Positions 36,291 to 45,241 of a DNA stretch of 64,000 nucleotides are shown here, in pieces. Position numbers and translations under genes: made by a program. The stretch comes from Antedon mediterranea (taxonomy: Eukaryota; Echinodermata; Crinoidea; Comatulida; Antedonidae). The stretch spans positions 27,445,070 to 27,509,069 of the forward strand of contig NC_092671.1 in assembly GCF_964355755.1 (NCBI RefSeq). Direction: 5' to 3'. The notes beneath the pieces are model-generated. The model was given only the letters and a program-made list of their open reading frames with translations, was not told the DNA's origin and did not search any database. How positions within the stretch are numbered: position 1 is the first letter of the stretch; each line of letters begins with the position of its first letter.

Positions 36291-37021
36291 ATATATATTC
36301 TGGTATAGTACGAAAGATAGTAATAATATACGGAAAAAAAAAACCCATTTACTAATCAAATCATATTTCTTTTTTTGTAGGACGTGGGAAAGTGGCGACT
36401 GTTCGACGGGATGTCAAGAGAAAAGCTATGGAACGGCCATTTGAGTCTGCTGCAGAGATTGTGGACAGGGTTATGCGAGATGATATTGGTGTGGGACAAG
36501 TTGAACTACATCCGACCTTACCAAAGGCAGGCAAACCAGAAAAGAAAACTATCCAGACCTCGACATCCACCAAACCTCAACTTTGTTCTTCACAAACAAC
36601 ATATCGGCGATGGGTTTTTGCGAGACAATGTTGTGATTGATGTGGCCGTCATATATTGCTAGCAACTGACAGAATGGTAATGCTTGATCATTCCAGAGTC
36701 TGGTAAGTATACTCATTGTCCTATGTTGTTCCTCCCATCTAATCATTCTTTTTACTCGGGGTACCCGAGTCTAGGACTTACTCATTTTCTCCTCTTCTTC
36801 CTCCATCTGGACACTATTGAGTAAAAAGTGCGATTTTTAAAGTACTACTCCTCCCTTATTCGTTGTAGTATTGAGCTGGGATTTGGCATGAACATATTAC
36901 AGGGACATGTCCTCAAAGCTATAGAGCCGGATTTTTAATTTTTTGTTAATTAATTTGTTTAATTAAGAATCCACAATGTGTGACACACACCACAGCATTA
37001 TGTAGTTATATGGTTATATGC

Positions 37022-37093
37022 GGATTCTTGGCGTAGTGGTTATCACGTTTGCTTAACACGCAGAAGGTACCTGGTTCGAGCCCGGACGAAACC
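37022..37093 (+). pseudogene. tRNA-Val(AAC)-like sequence 1
   Basis: A-box GGCGTAGTGGTTATCACG, anticodon arm with TTAACAC loop and TTTGC/GCAGA stem, and B-box GGTTCGAGCC are present, with a T-run downstream. The 5' acceptor arm (GGATTCT) does not pair with CGAAACC, so it is a pseudogene or tRNA-derived repeat. Confidence 0.6.
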
Positions 37094-37306
37094 TTTTTTT
37101 AAACGTTATGGTGGAAAGTACTCTATACGCAATATGATAATTATACACAGTATATCTTATTTTTATTATTTTTTTAAATACTTATTTTGTGTAATCGGTA
37201 ATTATCACTTTTACACATGTTTATTTTCCTTTGTGCTTATTACCATATTTATTTGTAATTTAAATGGATTAAAAAACTTTCTTTAACCCACATTTTTAGT
37301 GTAAGT

Positions 37307-37378
37307 GGTTTTCGTAGTGTAGTGGTTGTCAAGTCTGCTTAACACGCAGAAGGTCCCGGTTCGAGCCCTGGCGAAACC
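37307..37378 (+). tRNA. tRNA-Val(AAC)-like sequence 2
   Basis: TAGTGTAGTGGTTGTCAAG D-arm, TCTGC-TTAACAC-GCAGA anticodon arm with AAC at 37341-37343, and GGTTCGAGCC T-arm. The acceptor arms GGTTTTCG and CGAAACC would pair but for one extra T. A T-arm base appears lost. Functional status is doubtful. Confidence 0.4.
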
Positions 37379-37540
37379 TCGGGTTTCTTTTACTTTATGG
37401 TGAAATAACTGTATACGTCTGTATACAGCTTCTTTCGCTGTACCCCGAGTATTGCACATTCGTGCTTTTTTGTTAATTAATTTGTTTAATTAAGAAGCCA
37501 CAATGTGTGACACACACCACAGCGTTATGTAGTTATATGC

Positions 37541-37611
37541 GGCTTCTTGGCGTAGTGGTTATCACGTTTGCTCAATACGCAGAAGGTACCTGGTTCGAGC
37601 CCGGGCTAAAC
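37541..37611 (+). pseudogene. tRNA-Val-like sequence 3, anticodon changed
   Basis: Copy of sequence 1 in the second tandem unit. The anticodon loop reads TCAATAC, so AAC has become AAT, and the acceptor arm is not paired. A run of ten T follows. Confidence 0.6.
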
Positions 37612-37822
37612 TTTTTTTTTTAAACTTTATGGTGAAAAGTACTGTATACGCAATATGATAATTATACACAGTATATCTTATTATTATTTTTTAAAATACT
37701 TATTTTGTGTAATCGGTAATTATCACTTTTACACATGTTTATTTTGCTTTGTGCTTATTACCATTTATTTGTAATTTAAATGGATTAAAAAACTTTCTGT
37801 AACCCACAATTTTAATGTAAGA

Positions 37823-37893
37823 GGTTTCGTAGTGTAGTGGTTGTCAAGTCTGCTTAACACGCAGAAGGTCCCGGTTCGAGCCCTGGCGAAACC
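37823..37893 (+). tRNA. tRNA-Val(AAC)-like sequence 4
   Basis: Best of the four: acceptor arms GGTTTCG and CGAAACC pair over 7 bp. The anticodon arm TCTGC-TTAACAC-GCAGA is perfect, with AAC at 37856-37858. The B-box GGTTCGAGCC is intact and TTTTT follows as a Pol III terminator. The D-stem (CAC changed to CAA) and one T-stem pair are weakened, so it may still be a pseudogene. Confidence 0.5.
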
Positions 37894-38879
37894 TATTTTT
37901 CTTTAACTTTCTAACTGTATACGTCTGTATACAGCTTCTTTCGCTGTACCCCGAGTATTGCACATTCGTGCTTGTTATTTTTAGATGGTGCATCTAATTT
38001 GCAATTTCTTTACACTTTCAGATATATACGTAGAACGCATCCAGATATTATTCCTAAAAAGATTTTAAAAATTACGAATGTTGTAATAATTATGTTTATT
38101 CTCTTGTGTTGCTTTTTTTTAAACTATGCTGCACCAAAAAGTAAACGCTGAACTAATGTTATGTTATGCATGTTTTCTTATTTTTCTCTTAGGCTATCTT
38201 TAGCAAGGTCCAAGAAGTTGGCCTTCAACGCGCCTACATGCAGGAACCAAATACCAGACTCTAAGTCTGAAAACTGATACCCTTACCGGTTTTGCCATTG
38301 GAGCATGTACCTGCTGGAACAAGTTGCAGGCAACTCACCACTCATATTGGCGATGACGACGTACATGCGAAACTATTGGATTAATGGAGATGTGTTTACG
38401 CCTATGGATTGGAGTGTGTTTCGGCAGCAAAAAACGACAAATAATGATGTAGAAGGGTATCACCAACGCCTTAACCAAAGAGCAAAGAAATGTAAGAATA
38501 ACTTCAAACATTCATTTTGTTGTTTTGTGGGTTTATTTGTTGATCTTATGTAATTTTTAATTGTTTTTTTTATTATCTGCAGCTAATCTACACTTCTACT
38601 TACTTTGTAAGCTGCTATTGGATGAAGGACAGACAGTTGCGATTCATGCAGATTTCGTCGGCAGGGAGGATAACCTACACAATCAATCACGCCATGCTGC
38701 ACGCGCAACGGTCCGCCTGAACCTGCTGTGGGACAAGAGGAACACGAACCGCTAGGGCATTATTGTTGGCTGCCAGTCGCGTTATTAGCCGTAATTAATT
38801 AGTTATTAGTTAGTTAAACTTATTAGTTTAAATTGTATATGTTTAATTTTTATTTTTTTTAGTTAAATATATAATTTTA

Positions 38880-39135
38880 CCTTGATTTACCTTGATCTTG
38901 GAAATCTAAAGCAATGCTTGTGTGTCCCTCCGGTATATTCTATGTTCTATCATATGGGGAAAGGTTTAGTGGGTGGTGTTTCCAAAACTTTTCTAGTCGG
39001 TTTTTAAATTGATTAACATTTGCAGCTTCTATTACATCCTGTTCCATGTGTCGATAATAGAGTTTGTTAAAAATTTCTGCTGTATCCTTAAGTGAGTATG
39101 AGGTTTACTAATTAAGTGTCCTCTGGTTCTAGATT
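38880..39135 (-). pseudogene. LINE C-terminal fragment
   Basis: The minus strand reads SRTRGHLISKPHTHLRIQQK then FLTNSIIDTWNRM, after which stops break it. The motif ends CR1/jockey-like ORF2. Too decayed to assign further. Confidence 0.5.
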
Positions 39136-39199
39136 CAGTGGTTAACCTAAAAAAAATCCTCATTGTTACATTTAGTAAAACCTGATTGAAAATGTTCAT

Positions 39200-39425
39200 C
39201 TGGTTTGTAGTAATACTTTATTTGGAAATGTTCTTTTTTCAAACCAATAATTAGTAAGCTAACCCTGACAGTTTCGCTGTCCTGTTCGGACAGCTTCTTC
39301 AGAAATAATGACGATCTATCATCAAACAGATTGACCTCTAGAGGGCCTATTCTGTTTAATGACAGGGTCATACGGCAATGTGATATCAACATTTGTAATG
39401 CATTTTTATATGATAGAAGGCGGCA
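39200..39425 (-). mobile_element. Possible Penelope-like 3' UTR fragment
   Basis: The minus-strand block contains GAAGCTGTCCGAACAGGACA then GCGAAACTGTCAG. A GTCC-type hairpin followed by GCGAAAC is typical of UTRs of PLE-type elements. A frame at 39147-39392 is open but unrecognised. Confidence 0.35.
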
Positions 39426-39529
39426 AACAATAATTTGTTCCGATCAGAGCCATTTCACCTCTGTTAGAAATCTGCACATCAATCGTAATAGCATATAAAT
39501 CTTTTTTATGTGCGTATTTTTTAAGACAA

Positions 39530-39602
39530 GCTTAACGTACGTGCGTGTGGCGTTTGTGGTGCGGATAACTAACTCGTCAAAGTGACGAGTTTCAAGTCTA
39601 GT
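39530..39602 (+). mobile_element. Helitron-like 3' terminus
   Basis: Subterminal GTGCGGATAACTAACTCGTC leads into a hairpin (AACTCGTC aaa GTGACGAGTT), then TCAAGT and CTAG, followed by T. It shares its last ~60 bp with the terminus at 41555. The 5' end was not identified. Confidence 0.5.
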
Positions 39603-41555
39603 GCTTCTTTCCTTCTGTCATTTTTGTGCGTCGTGTTTCTCTAAAACGTGTAAACATAACATGTCATAACTTTGTCAACATATGTGCATTTACGTGAAGT
39701 TGTGCACCTCCTATTTTTAAATGACGTCATAGTTACGCAACGTGACTTGCGCGTGATTTTATGATTTTTTTTATATTGATCATAGATTCAAAACCAAGCG
39801 TATTTTTTTTTTTACACTTTGTGAAAATTTAAGTCATATCAAGAGCAAACTTTTTGTAGATAAAAAAGGACATGTTTTACAAGAAGTTACGCGTGCACGC
39901 GCATTTAAAATTTTACACGCGCGGTGTGCACGTAGCGCTAAAAACATATTTTAATTATATTTTTCCAGCCTTTTATAGTAAATTTACCACGTCAAATTGT
40001 ACAATTTGCGCGCGTTTTTATTGAAGAAGTTCAAAAATTCGTCAAAATTATGCCTTTTTTTAAACAGTCATAGATTGTAAACAACGAGGTGAACTTTTTT
40101 TTAATTACATACTCTGGAAGTTGATGAGTTGTAGATATCGGATCATGAATCAATATGGCTAACCGGACATTGTGACATCATCGTATGGCCACACGAATGT
40201 AAAATATAGGATTTTTGTCTCTTTCGTTATTGCTCATCATATTCAATGGAACGCATCACGCCTATCTGTATTCCTTTTTCTCCGAGATAATATTGTCTTG
40301 GTCAATCAACTATCTTACGCATGAGTTAAAAATATTTTAATTTTTATTACGTCAATAGGGCTAAAAATTTTAATTAACAGGGTCATTAATTTCATCTTTA
40401 CAGTAAATTTTAATCTGTTATAGCTCGTAAGAATAAAATGTGATAATCACGATTAAAACGTTTTCAGGAAGCTATGGGATTGTAGATACGAAATCATGTG
40501 AACTTTTCCCCAATCAGATGTTGTGACGTCATCATATGGCCAGTTAAATAAACAAAGTCGTATTTTCATCTCATAGTTCATTACATTTAAAAGAGCACGC
40601 ATCAATATTTCACGTATTCAAATTTCTTCTAAACGTTAATATGTTGTTGCTGAGATAATTACCGAAATTACTACCTTCGCGTTTCATTTTGAAACCGTCA
40701 ACATGTTAAAATTGGAATAAAATACGGGTCCCGTTATTTCACCTATTTTACACTGTTTGTGACATGTATACAGATTATACTATGTATACTATATGACACA
40801 AAATATACAGCATTCAGCACTAACAACACATCATATTCTTCAGTTCAGGTTATAATGCCAATATTTTTCTGTGTGCAAAATTTAAATTGGAACTTGGCAA
40901 AAATTTAATTTATATCATGCGCAAACTTTCTATGGATTAAAAATGGCATGTTTTAAAGAAAGTTACGCGCACACGTGCGTTTGAAATTTCAATATGCAAA
41001 ATATCAATTTCTAATCAACTTTCTACGCGTTTCATGTCATTTTGAGCATTTCAAAAATTCCCACGCGTGGAAGTAGATGAGTTGTAGATATCAAATCATG
41101 CATGAATATGGCTAACCGGACATTGTGACGTCATTGTATGGCCACTTGAATATAAAATATAGGATTTTTGTATCTTTCGTCATAGCTCATCACATTAAAT
41201 AGAGCACATCTCCACTTATCCGTATTCCATTTTCTCCCATTTTTTTGTATTGTCTAAGTTAATCAATTATCTTTCGCATGATTCACCATTTTTAAAATTG
41301 TGATGACGTCATCATGTTCAAAAGCGTCAATAACTTTGGTCACTTATTTTCACCTATTCTGCACTGTATGTAGTACGTATACTGTATATAGTATATACTG
41401 TATATACTTAGACGTGACACAAAATAGAGAGCACACTAACGTTTTTTCAATGGCATAATCGTTTTTCTGTGCGCAATATTCTAACGTATGACGTGCACTT
41501 GGTGTTTGCGCTGTGGATAACCTAACTCGTCCGTAGTGACGAGTTCAAATCTAGT
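39603..41555 (+). mobile_element. Helitron-like element with internal duplications
   Basis: Ends in hairpin AACTCGTC-cgta-GTGACGAGTT, then CAAAT and CTAG before T. Three internal copies of a ~230-bp block begin at about 40115, 40460 and 41060 and share TGAGTTGTAGATATC, ACATTGTGACGTCAT and TATGGCCA. GC-alternating islands (CGCGTGCACGCGC) occur twice. No coding was seen. The 5' end is not defined; the start given is simply the previous terminus. Confidence 0.4.
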
Positions 41556-41639
41556 TTAGAATTGAGTCGCAGTTAGTATACATGAACGTAATGTTATTTA
41601 TTCTTGTGGTACTTGAAACATTTAAACTTAAATTTTTCT

Positions 41640-41826
41640 GTAGTTTTAAATTTCTTCTACTCGGCTCTGTCAGTGGTCCGAAAACTATGATGAACTATTT
41701 TATAGTTTCTAATTACGAAGTTTTTTTCTAAGTGCCTTATACTTCTCTCTCTCAGTTTTTGTTCGATCCTTGGATATTTGTACAGATTCTGGCTTTATAT
41801 TTCTCAGTTTTTTTAAGACTTCATAA
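41640..41826 (-). pseudogene. LINE ORF1-like fragment, distal half
   Basis: The minus-strand frame reads VLKKLRNIKPESVQISKDRT then KTERERYKALRKKLRN. It continues the ORF at 44613-44802 across an inserted element. This ISKDRTxxER pattern is common in LINE ORF1 (RRM-type) proteins. A stop follows. Confidence 0.55.
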
Positions 41827-42253
41827 GGGTGCAGGTCAACTCGGCCCTAAACCGTCTCGGCCAAAGTCAAGTTGGCCCCAAGTCAAGTCGGCCTCAAGTT
41901 AAGTCGGCCTCACGTCAACTCGGCCTCTAAAAAGTAAGGAACGCAAAAAGTGCTAATATAGTAGTTCATTTATTACAATGGCAGGATATAGTATGGTTAT
42001 GGCTACATAATAGACGAAATAAAACCGAAATTTCAATGTAAATTGTTTAAATGTTTGTTAGATCTATTTTTTGATACAAAGATGTTCCCAGAAAGAATCA
42101 AAATATTCTTAGAAGGCCTATTATTATTATATAGATATTATTAGATTAATACAGTAAAATAAAAATGTTTTTTTGTGTATATATTCTCTCTCAAATTATT
42201 AGCAATATGTTACGGTCAAAGTGAATAACTATAATATGTGACAGGGAATAATA

Positions 42254-42430
42254 TCGCCAGTGTAGCATAGCAAAAAGCTATACAAAGCAACCTTATTGCT
42301 ACACATTTCGCCAGTGTAGCATAGCAAAAAGCTATACAAAGCAACCTTATTGCTACACATTTCGCCAGTGTAGCATAGCAAAAAGCTATACAAAGCAACC
42401 TTATTGCTACACATTTCTAAAATTGTGTAG
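42254..42430. repeat. 54-bp tandem repeat, 3+ copies, self-complementary
   Basis: GCCAGTGTAGCATAGCAAAA starts units at 42256, 42310 and 42364, period 54 bp. Each unit contains TGTAGCA and TGCTACA as inverted arms and could form a hairpin. A degenerate fourth copy follows. Confidence 0.9.
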
Positions 42431-42756
42431 CAAAAAAGACAATACAAAACTATGTATATCGACTAAAAAAACAGTTTGATTAGCAATAATTGCTAAACAA
42501 AATTTTAAAATGAAAATTTTCCCTGCTGTGACAATAAAATGGTATATTATAGTTACAAATTCTTTCACACATTTATTTTTTTTTGGGGTACAATGACGAT
42601 GTCAATCAAACTACCGAAGAGATTATGGAAACAAATTCGAAATGTTCTGTCATGTTAAAGTTCTATTGTAATTGTGCGCTATTCAAATTGTTTTTATTAC
42701 TTTTGTGATTTGATTATAATAGAGAATTCAATGAATACATTTTATGTATGGGAAAT

Positions 42757-42897
42757 TAATCTAAAACACACTGAAGAAATCATCATGGAAAAAATGGTGT
42801 ATTTTTATTTTGTCAAGCATAAAAACTAATCTAAAACACACTGAAGAAATCATCATGAAATAATGGCGTAATTTTATTTTGTCAAGCAAAAACTAAA
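42757..42897. repeat. 70-bp tandem duplication
   Basis: AATCTAAAACACACTGAAGA begins two consecutive copies at about 42758 and 42828, both ending in TTTATTTTGTCAAGCA. Confidence 0.88.
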
Positions 42898-43016
42898 ACA
42901 TCTTGTTTGAGTCCTAAACAACGGAATTCCTAAACAACATACTATTGCCTTAGCATTCTCATCTGTTTTTTTAACACCCACCGCGCCCTGTATTGTTCAA
43001 TAAAATTGATCACCTA

Positions 43017-43801
43017 AAGGAGCATTCCCACAGTACCTGTTCCGTTTCGCGGAACGGAAGACGGTGCCGTTTTTTTTCAACGTGACGCGCGCCCGCTCGC
43101 CGTTCCGTTGTAAACATTCACACCTGTTCCGTTTTGTGACGTATTCCGTGACAATGGGCAAACGTTAAAATGTCAGCCGTTTCTGGATGGTCATCGGATG
43201 ATAGTGAGGAAGAAATTATTCTTTCCGCTATAATTTTAGCAAAAAGAAGGAAAAGAAATGGGTAAACGAGGTCTGTTCCGAAAGAAAGAAATTTGGTCAA
43301 TTTGAAACATTGGTAAAACGTAACTGGCGACCAATGAAGACGAATTCTTCAATTATTTTAGAATGACGCTTTACCAATACGGTCATCTTGTCAGTTTATT
43401 TAAAGATGATATTACAAAACGGGACACAAGATTCCCGATGATAGTAACAACACACACCATGACAAATTCCATGAATCTGTAATTTAATACATTAAAATCA
43501 CAATCACATCCCCTCGCGATCAGAGGTCTCTCCAATTCCCGCCACATTTTTTAACTTCATGACCCTTGACATAATAAACTACGAAACGGGTTATGATTGG
43601 TTAAAGTAGACCGTGTTTCGTTTCCGTTCCGTTTCTATCAAGTTATGAGCGATCTGTCAGTTCCGTTGTTTTTCACCGGCCGTTCATTTTTCACGGAACA
43701 GATTTGGTGTAAACGCTGCTATTGTTTTAACGCTTTTTGATTTTCTAACAAAACGGTGCCGTTCTCCGTTCCGTGAAACAAAACAGGTGTGAATGCCCCT
43801 T
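43017..43801 (+). pseudogene. PIF/Harbinger element remnant nested in the TIR element
   Basis: Ends are ~55-bp inverted repeats: AAGGAGCATTCCCACAGTAC on the left, and on the right, read inward, AAGGGGCATTCACACCTGTT. Both continue to GGAACGGA and ACGG-CACCG-like sequence, and TA flanks each end. From 43170 frames read SAVSGWSSDDSEEEI, then WVNEVCSERKKFGQFETLVK, then (shifted) DEFFNYFRMTLYQYGHLVSL and DITKRDTRFP. This is the N-terminal part of a HARBI1-like transposase. The catalytic DDE portion is gone and the total is only 785 bp, so it is an internally deleted copy. Confidence 0.78.
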
Positions 43802-44612
43802 TAGTCATGAGAATATACAGTAGCCAAATAACACTTATATACAAACGTCAGTCATCATGTGATACTTTGTTTGGAATAACAATACCTTAAAATTAAGAGA
43901 AATAACAACATGGACTGTCATGGAAGCAAATTTCTCTCTTCCCATGGTGTACCGTATTAATTATGATTAATTATGAAGTAGAAACGAAATGAAAATAAAA
44001 ATGTCATACAAAAAAACGGTAAGGCCTATTTGTAAATAATGCACATTCATGTCTGGGTGTGTGTGCATGTAACCTATACCCATAATGCTTATACAATTTG
44101 TATTCTTGCCTTTTGATTTGTTATGATTTTAATGTTATTTTATTCTTTTTATATTGATGTATATATACAGTTGTAGACCGAAGTATATTGTTTAAATATT
44201 ATTCATAAAAATGTCTTTGACAGTTATTTCTGTATACTAAATGTGAAGAAATATTTATTTTTTTCAAACAATATAAATAACTACTACCTATCAATTAAAC
44301 GAAAAATGATCAGGCCCAGTATGTTATAATTTATATTGAATTTTCCATTTATTTTGTCTATTATGTAGGCCCTAGTCCTAACCGTACTGTGATGTTTATC
44401 TTGCCATTATAATATTAACTACTATATTAGCACTTTTTGAGTTCCAAAGTTTTTAGAGGCCGAGTTGACGGATTAGATTTTGGCCGAGTTGACGTGAGGC
44501 CGAGTTGACTTGAGGCCGAGTTGACGTGGGGCCGACTTGACTTGGGGCCGACTTGACTTGGGGCCGACTTGACTTTGGTCGAGACGGTTTAGGACAGAGT
44601 TGGATCGAATTC

Positions 44613-44810
44613 CTTCATAACATGTACTGACTTGATCCATCTCTACTTTCAAAGGTCTGCATTTTTCTAAATCTCTTTTCCCAAGTCTGTAAACTGCTTT
44701 AACTTCGTACTTTTGTACATCTAATTTGCGACGCAAGATCTCATTTAACTGATCTGTGTCGTCTTGTTTCTGGGTTTTTACTTTGGGATTCCTCAATTCC
44801 ATAAAAAATT
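44613..44810 (-). pseudogene. LINE ORF1-like fragment, proximal half
   Basis: The minus-strand ORF starts MELRNPKVKTQKQDDTDQLN and reads AVYRLGKRDLEKCRPLKVEM before the TIR element interrupts it. The RLGK...RPLKV pattern is typical of LINE ORF1/RRM-like proteins. The rest resumes at 41826. Confidence 0.6.
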
Positions 44811-44819
44811 AGATAATTA

Positions 44820-45241
44820 TGTATGATGTGTGATATTAAATAAATAAATTGAAAGTTAACAAATTATGACAGCCACTTAGTTATTAGTTAATTAAACTTA
44901 TTAGTTAAAATGTTCAATTTTATTGTTTTTAATTTAATAATTTAATATATAAATATAATGTATGATGTATGATTTGAATGTTAATTTATATAATTCAATA
45001 TATAAATATGATGTATGATTTCAATGTTAATTTAAATAATTTAATATATAAATATAATGTATGATGTATGATCTTAATGTTAATTAAATAATTTAATATA
45101 TAAAAATAATGTATGATGTATGATTTTAATGTTAATTTATATAATTTAATATATAAATATAATGTATGATGTATGATTTTAATGTTAATTTATATAATTT
45201 AATATATAAAAATAATGTATGATGTATGATTTGAATGTTAA
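44820..45241. repeat. ~53-bp AT-rich minisatellite, left part
   Basis: Units built from AATTTAATATATAAATATAA, TGTATGATGTATGATTTTAA and TGTTAATTTATAT. Some units lack one TGTATGA. The array is interrupted at 45241/46676 by a Helitron. Confidence 0.9.

Larger units (their letters stand above)
36930..37985. repeat. ~526-bp tandem duplication with paired tRNA-Val-like sequences
   Basis: TTTTGTTAATTAATTTGTTT at 36941 and again at ~37467 starts two copies. Each holds CACAATGTGTGACACACACC, one tRNA-like with a mismatched acceptor end, an AT spacer, one tRNA-like with a better acceptor stem, and TGTATACGTCTGTATACAGC plus CTGTACCCCGAGTATTGCAC. It occupies the place of the missing catalytic exon of FLYWCH/MULE copy 2. 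Confidence 0.9.
35054..38755 (+). pseudogene. FLYWCH / MULE transposase gene, copy 2, catalytic exon lost
   Basis: Homologous exons: 35054-~35368 (MYECIDCQQPV, then two stops and a deletion of the WQH segment), 35657-35836, 36381-36702, 38193-38491 and 38583-38755. Exon 2 is the FLYWCH finger with GYQYCKKVDKRRANTTW, VTCKA and HDHICG, offset by 1 nt from exon 1's frame. Exon 3 has RGKVATVRRDVKRKA and DDIGVGQVELHP. Exon 5 has NNDVEGYHQRLN, and exon 6 NLHFYLLCKLLLDEGQ. Donors and acceptors fall where copy 1 has them. The exon with YLDGTFK and the second Asp is absent; tRNA-like tandem repeats lie in its place. Exons 3 and 5 also have frameshifts. It is a dead, diverged relative, not a recent duplicate. 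Confidence 0.85.
41827..44612. mobile_element. Non-autonomous TIR DNA transposon with 8-bp target duplication
   Basis: Both ends carry long inverted repeats (~230 bp) with CCTAAACCGTCTCG, multiple GGCC(C/T)CAAGTCAAGTC-type sub-repeats, then CAAAAAGTGCTAATATAGTA. CTTCATAA occurs directly outside on both sides (41819-41826 and 44613-44620). An 8-bp duplication suits the hAT superfamily, but no transposase is present so the assignment is inference. It splits a LINE ORF1-like frame. It carries inside it a 54-bp triple repeat, a 70-bp duplication and a PIF/Harbinger remnant. Confidence 0.88.

Noticed and set aside
36757-36772. CTCGGGGTACCCGAG as a regulatory palindrome
   Set aside because: Imperfect and part of the tRNA-bearing repeat, where GTACCCCGAGT also recurs at 37440 and 37950; no regulatory context.
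39603-41555. CRE-like TGACGTCA sites as host regulatory elements
   Set aside because: They lie in repeated blocks of a Helitron-like element with no nearby gene; promoter function is not supported.
42216-42447. Two overlapping minus-strand ORFs with repeated LYSFLLCY-type peptides
   Set aside because: Both are frames through the 54-bp tandem repeat.
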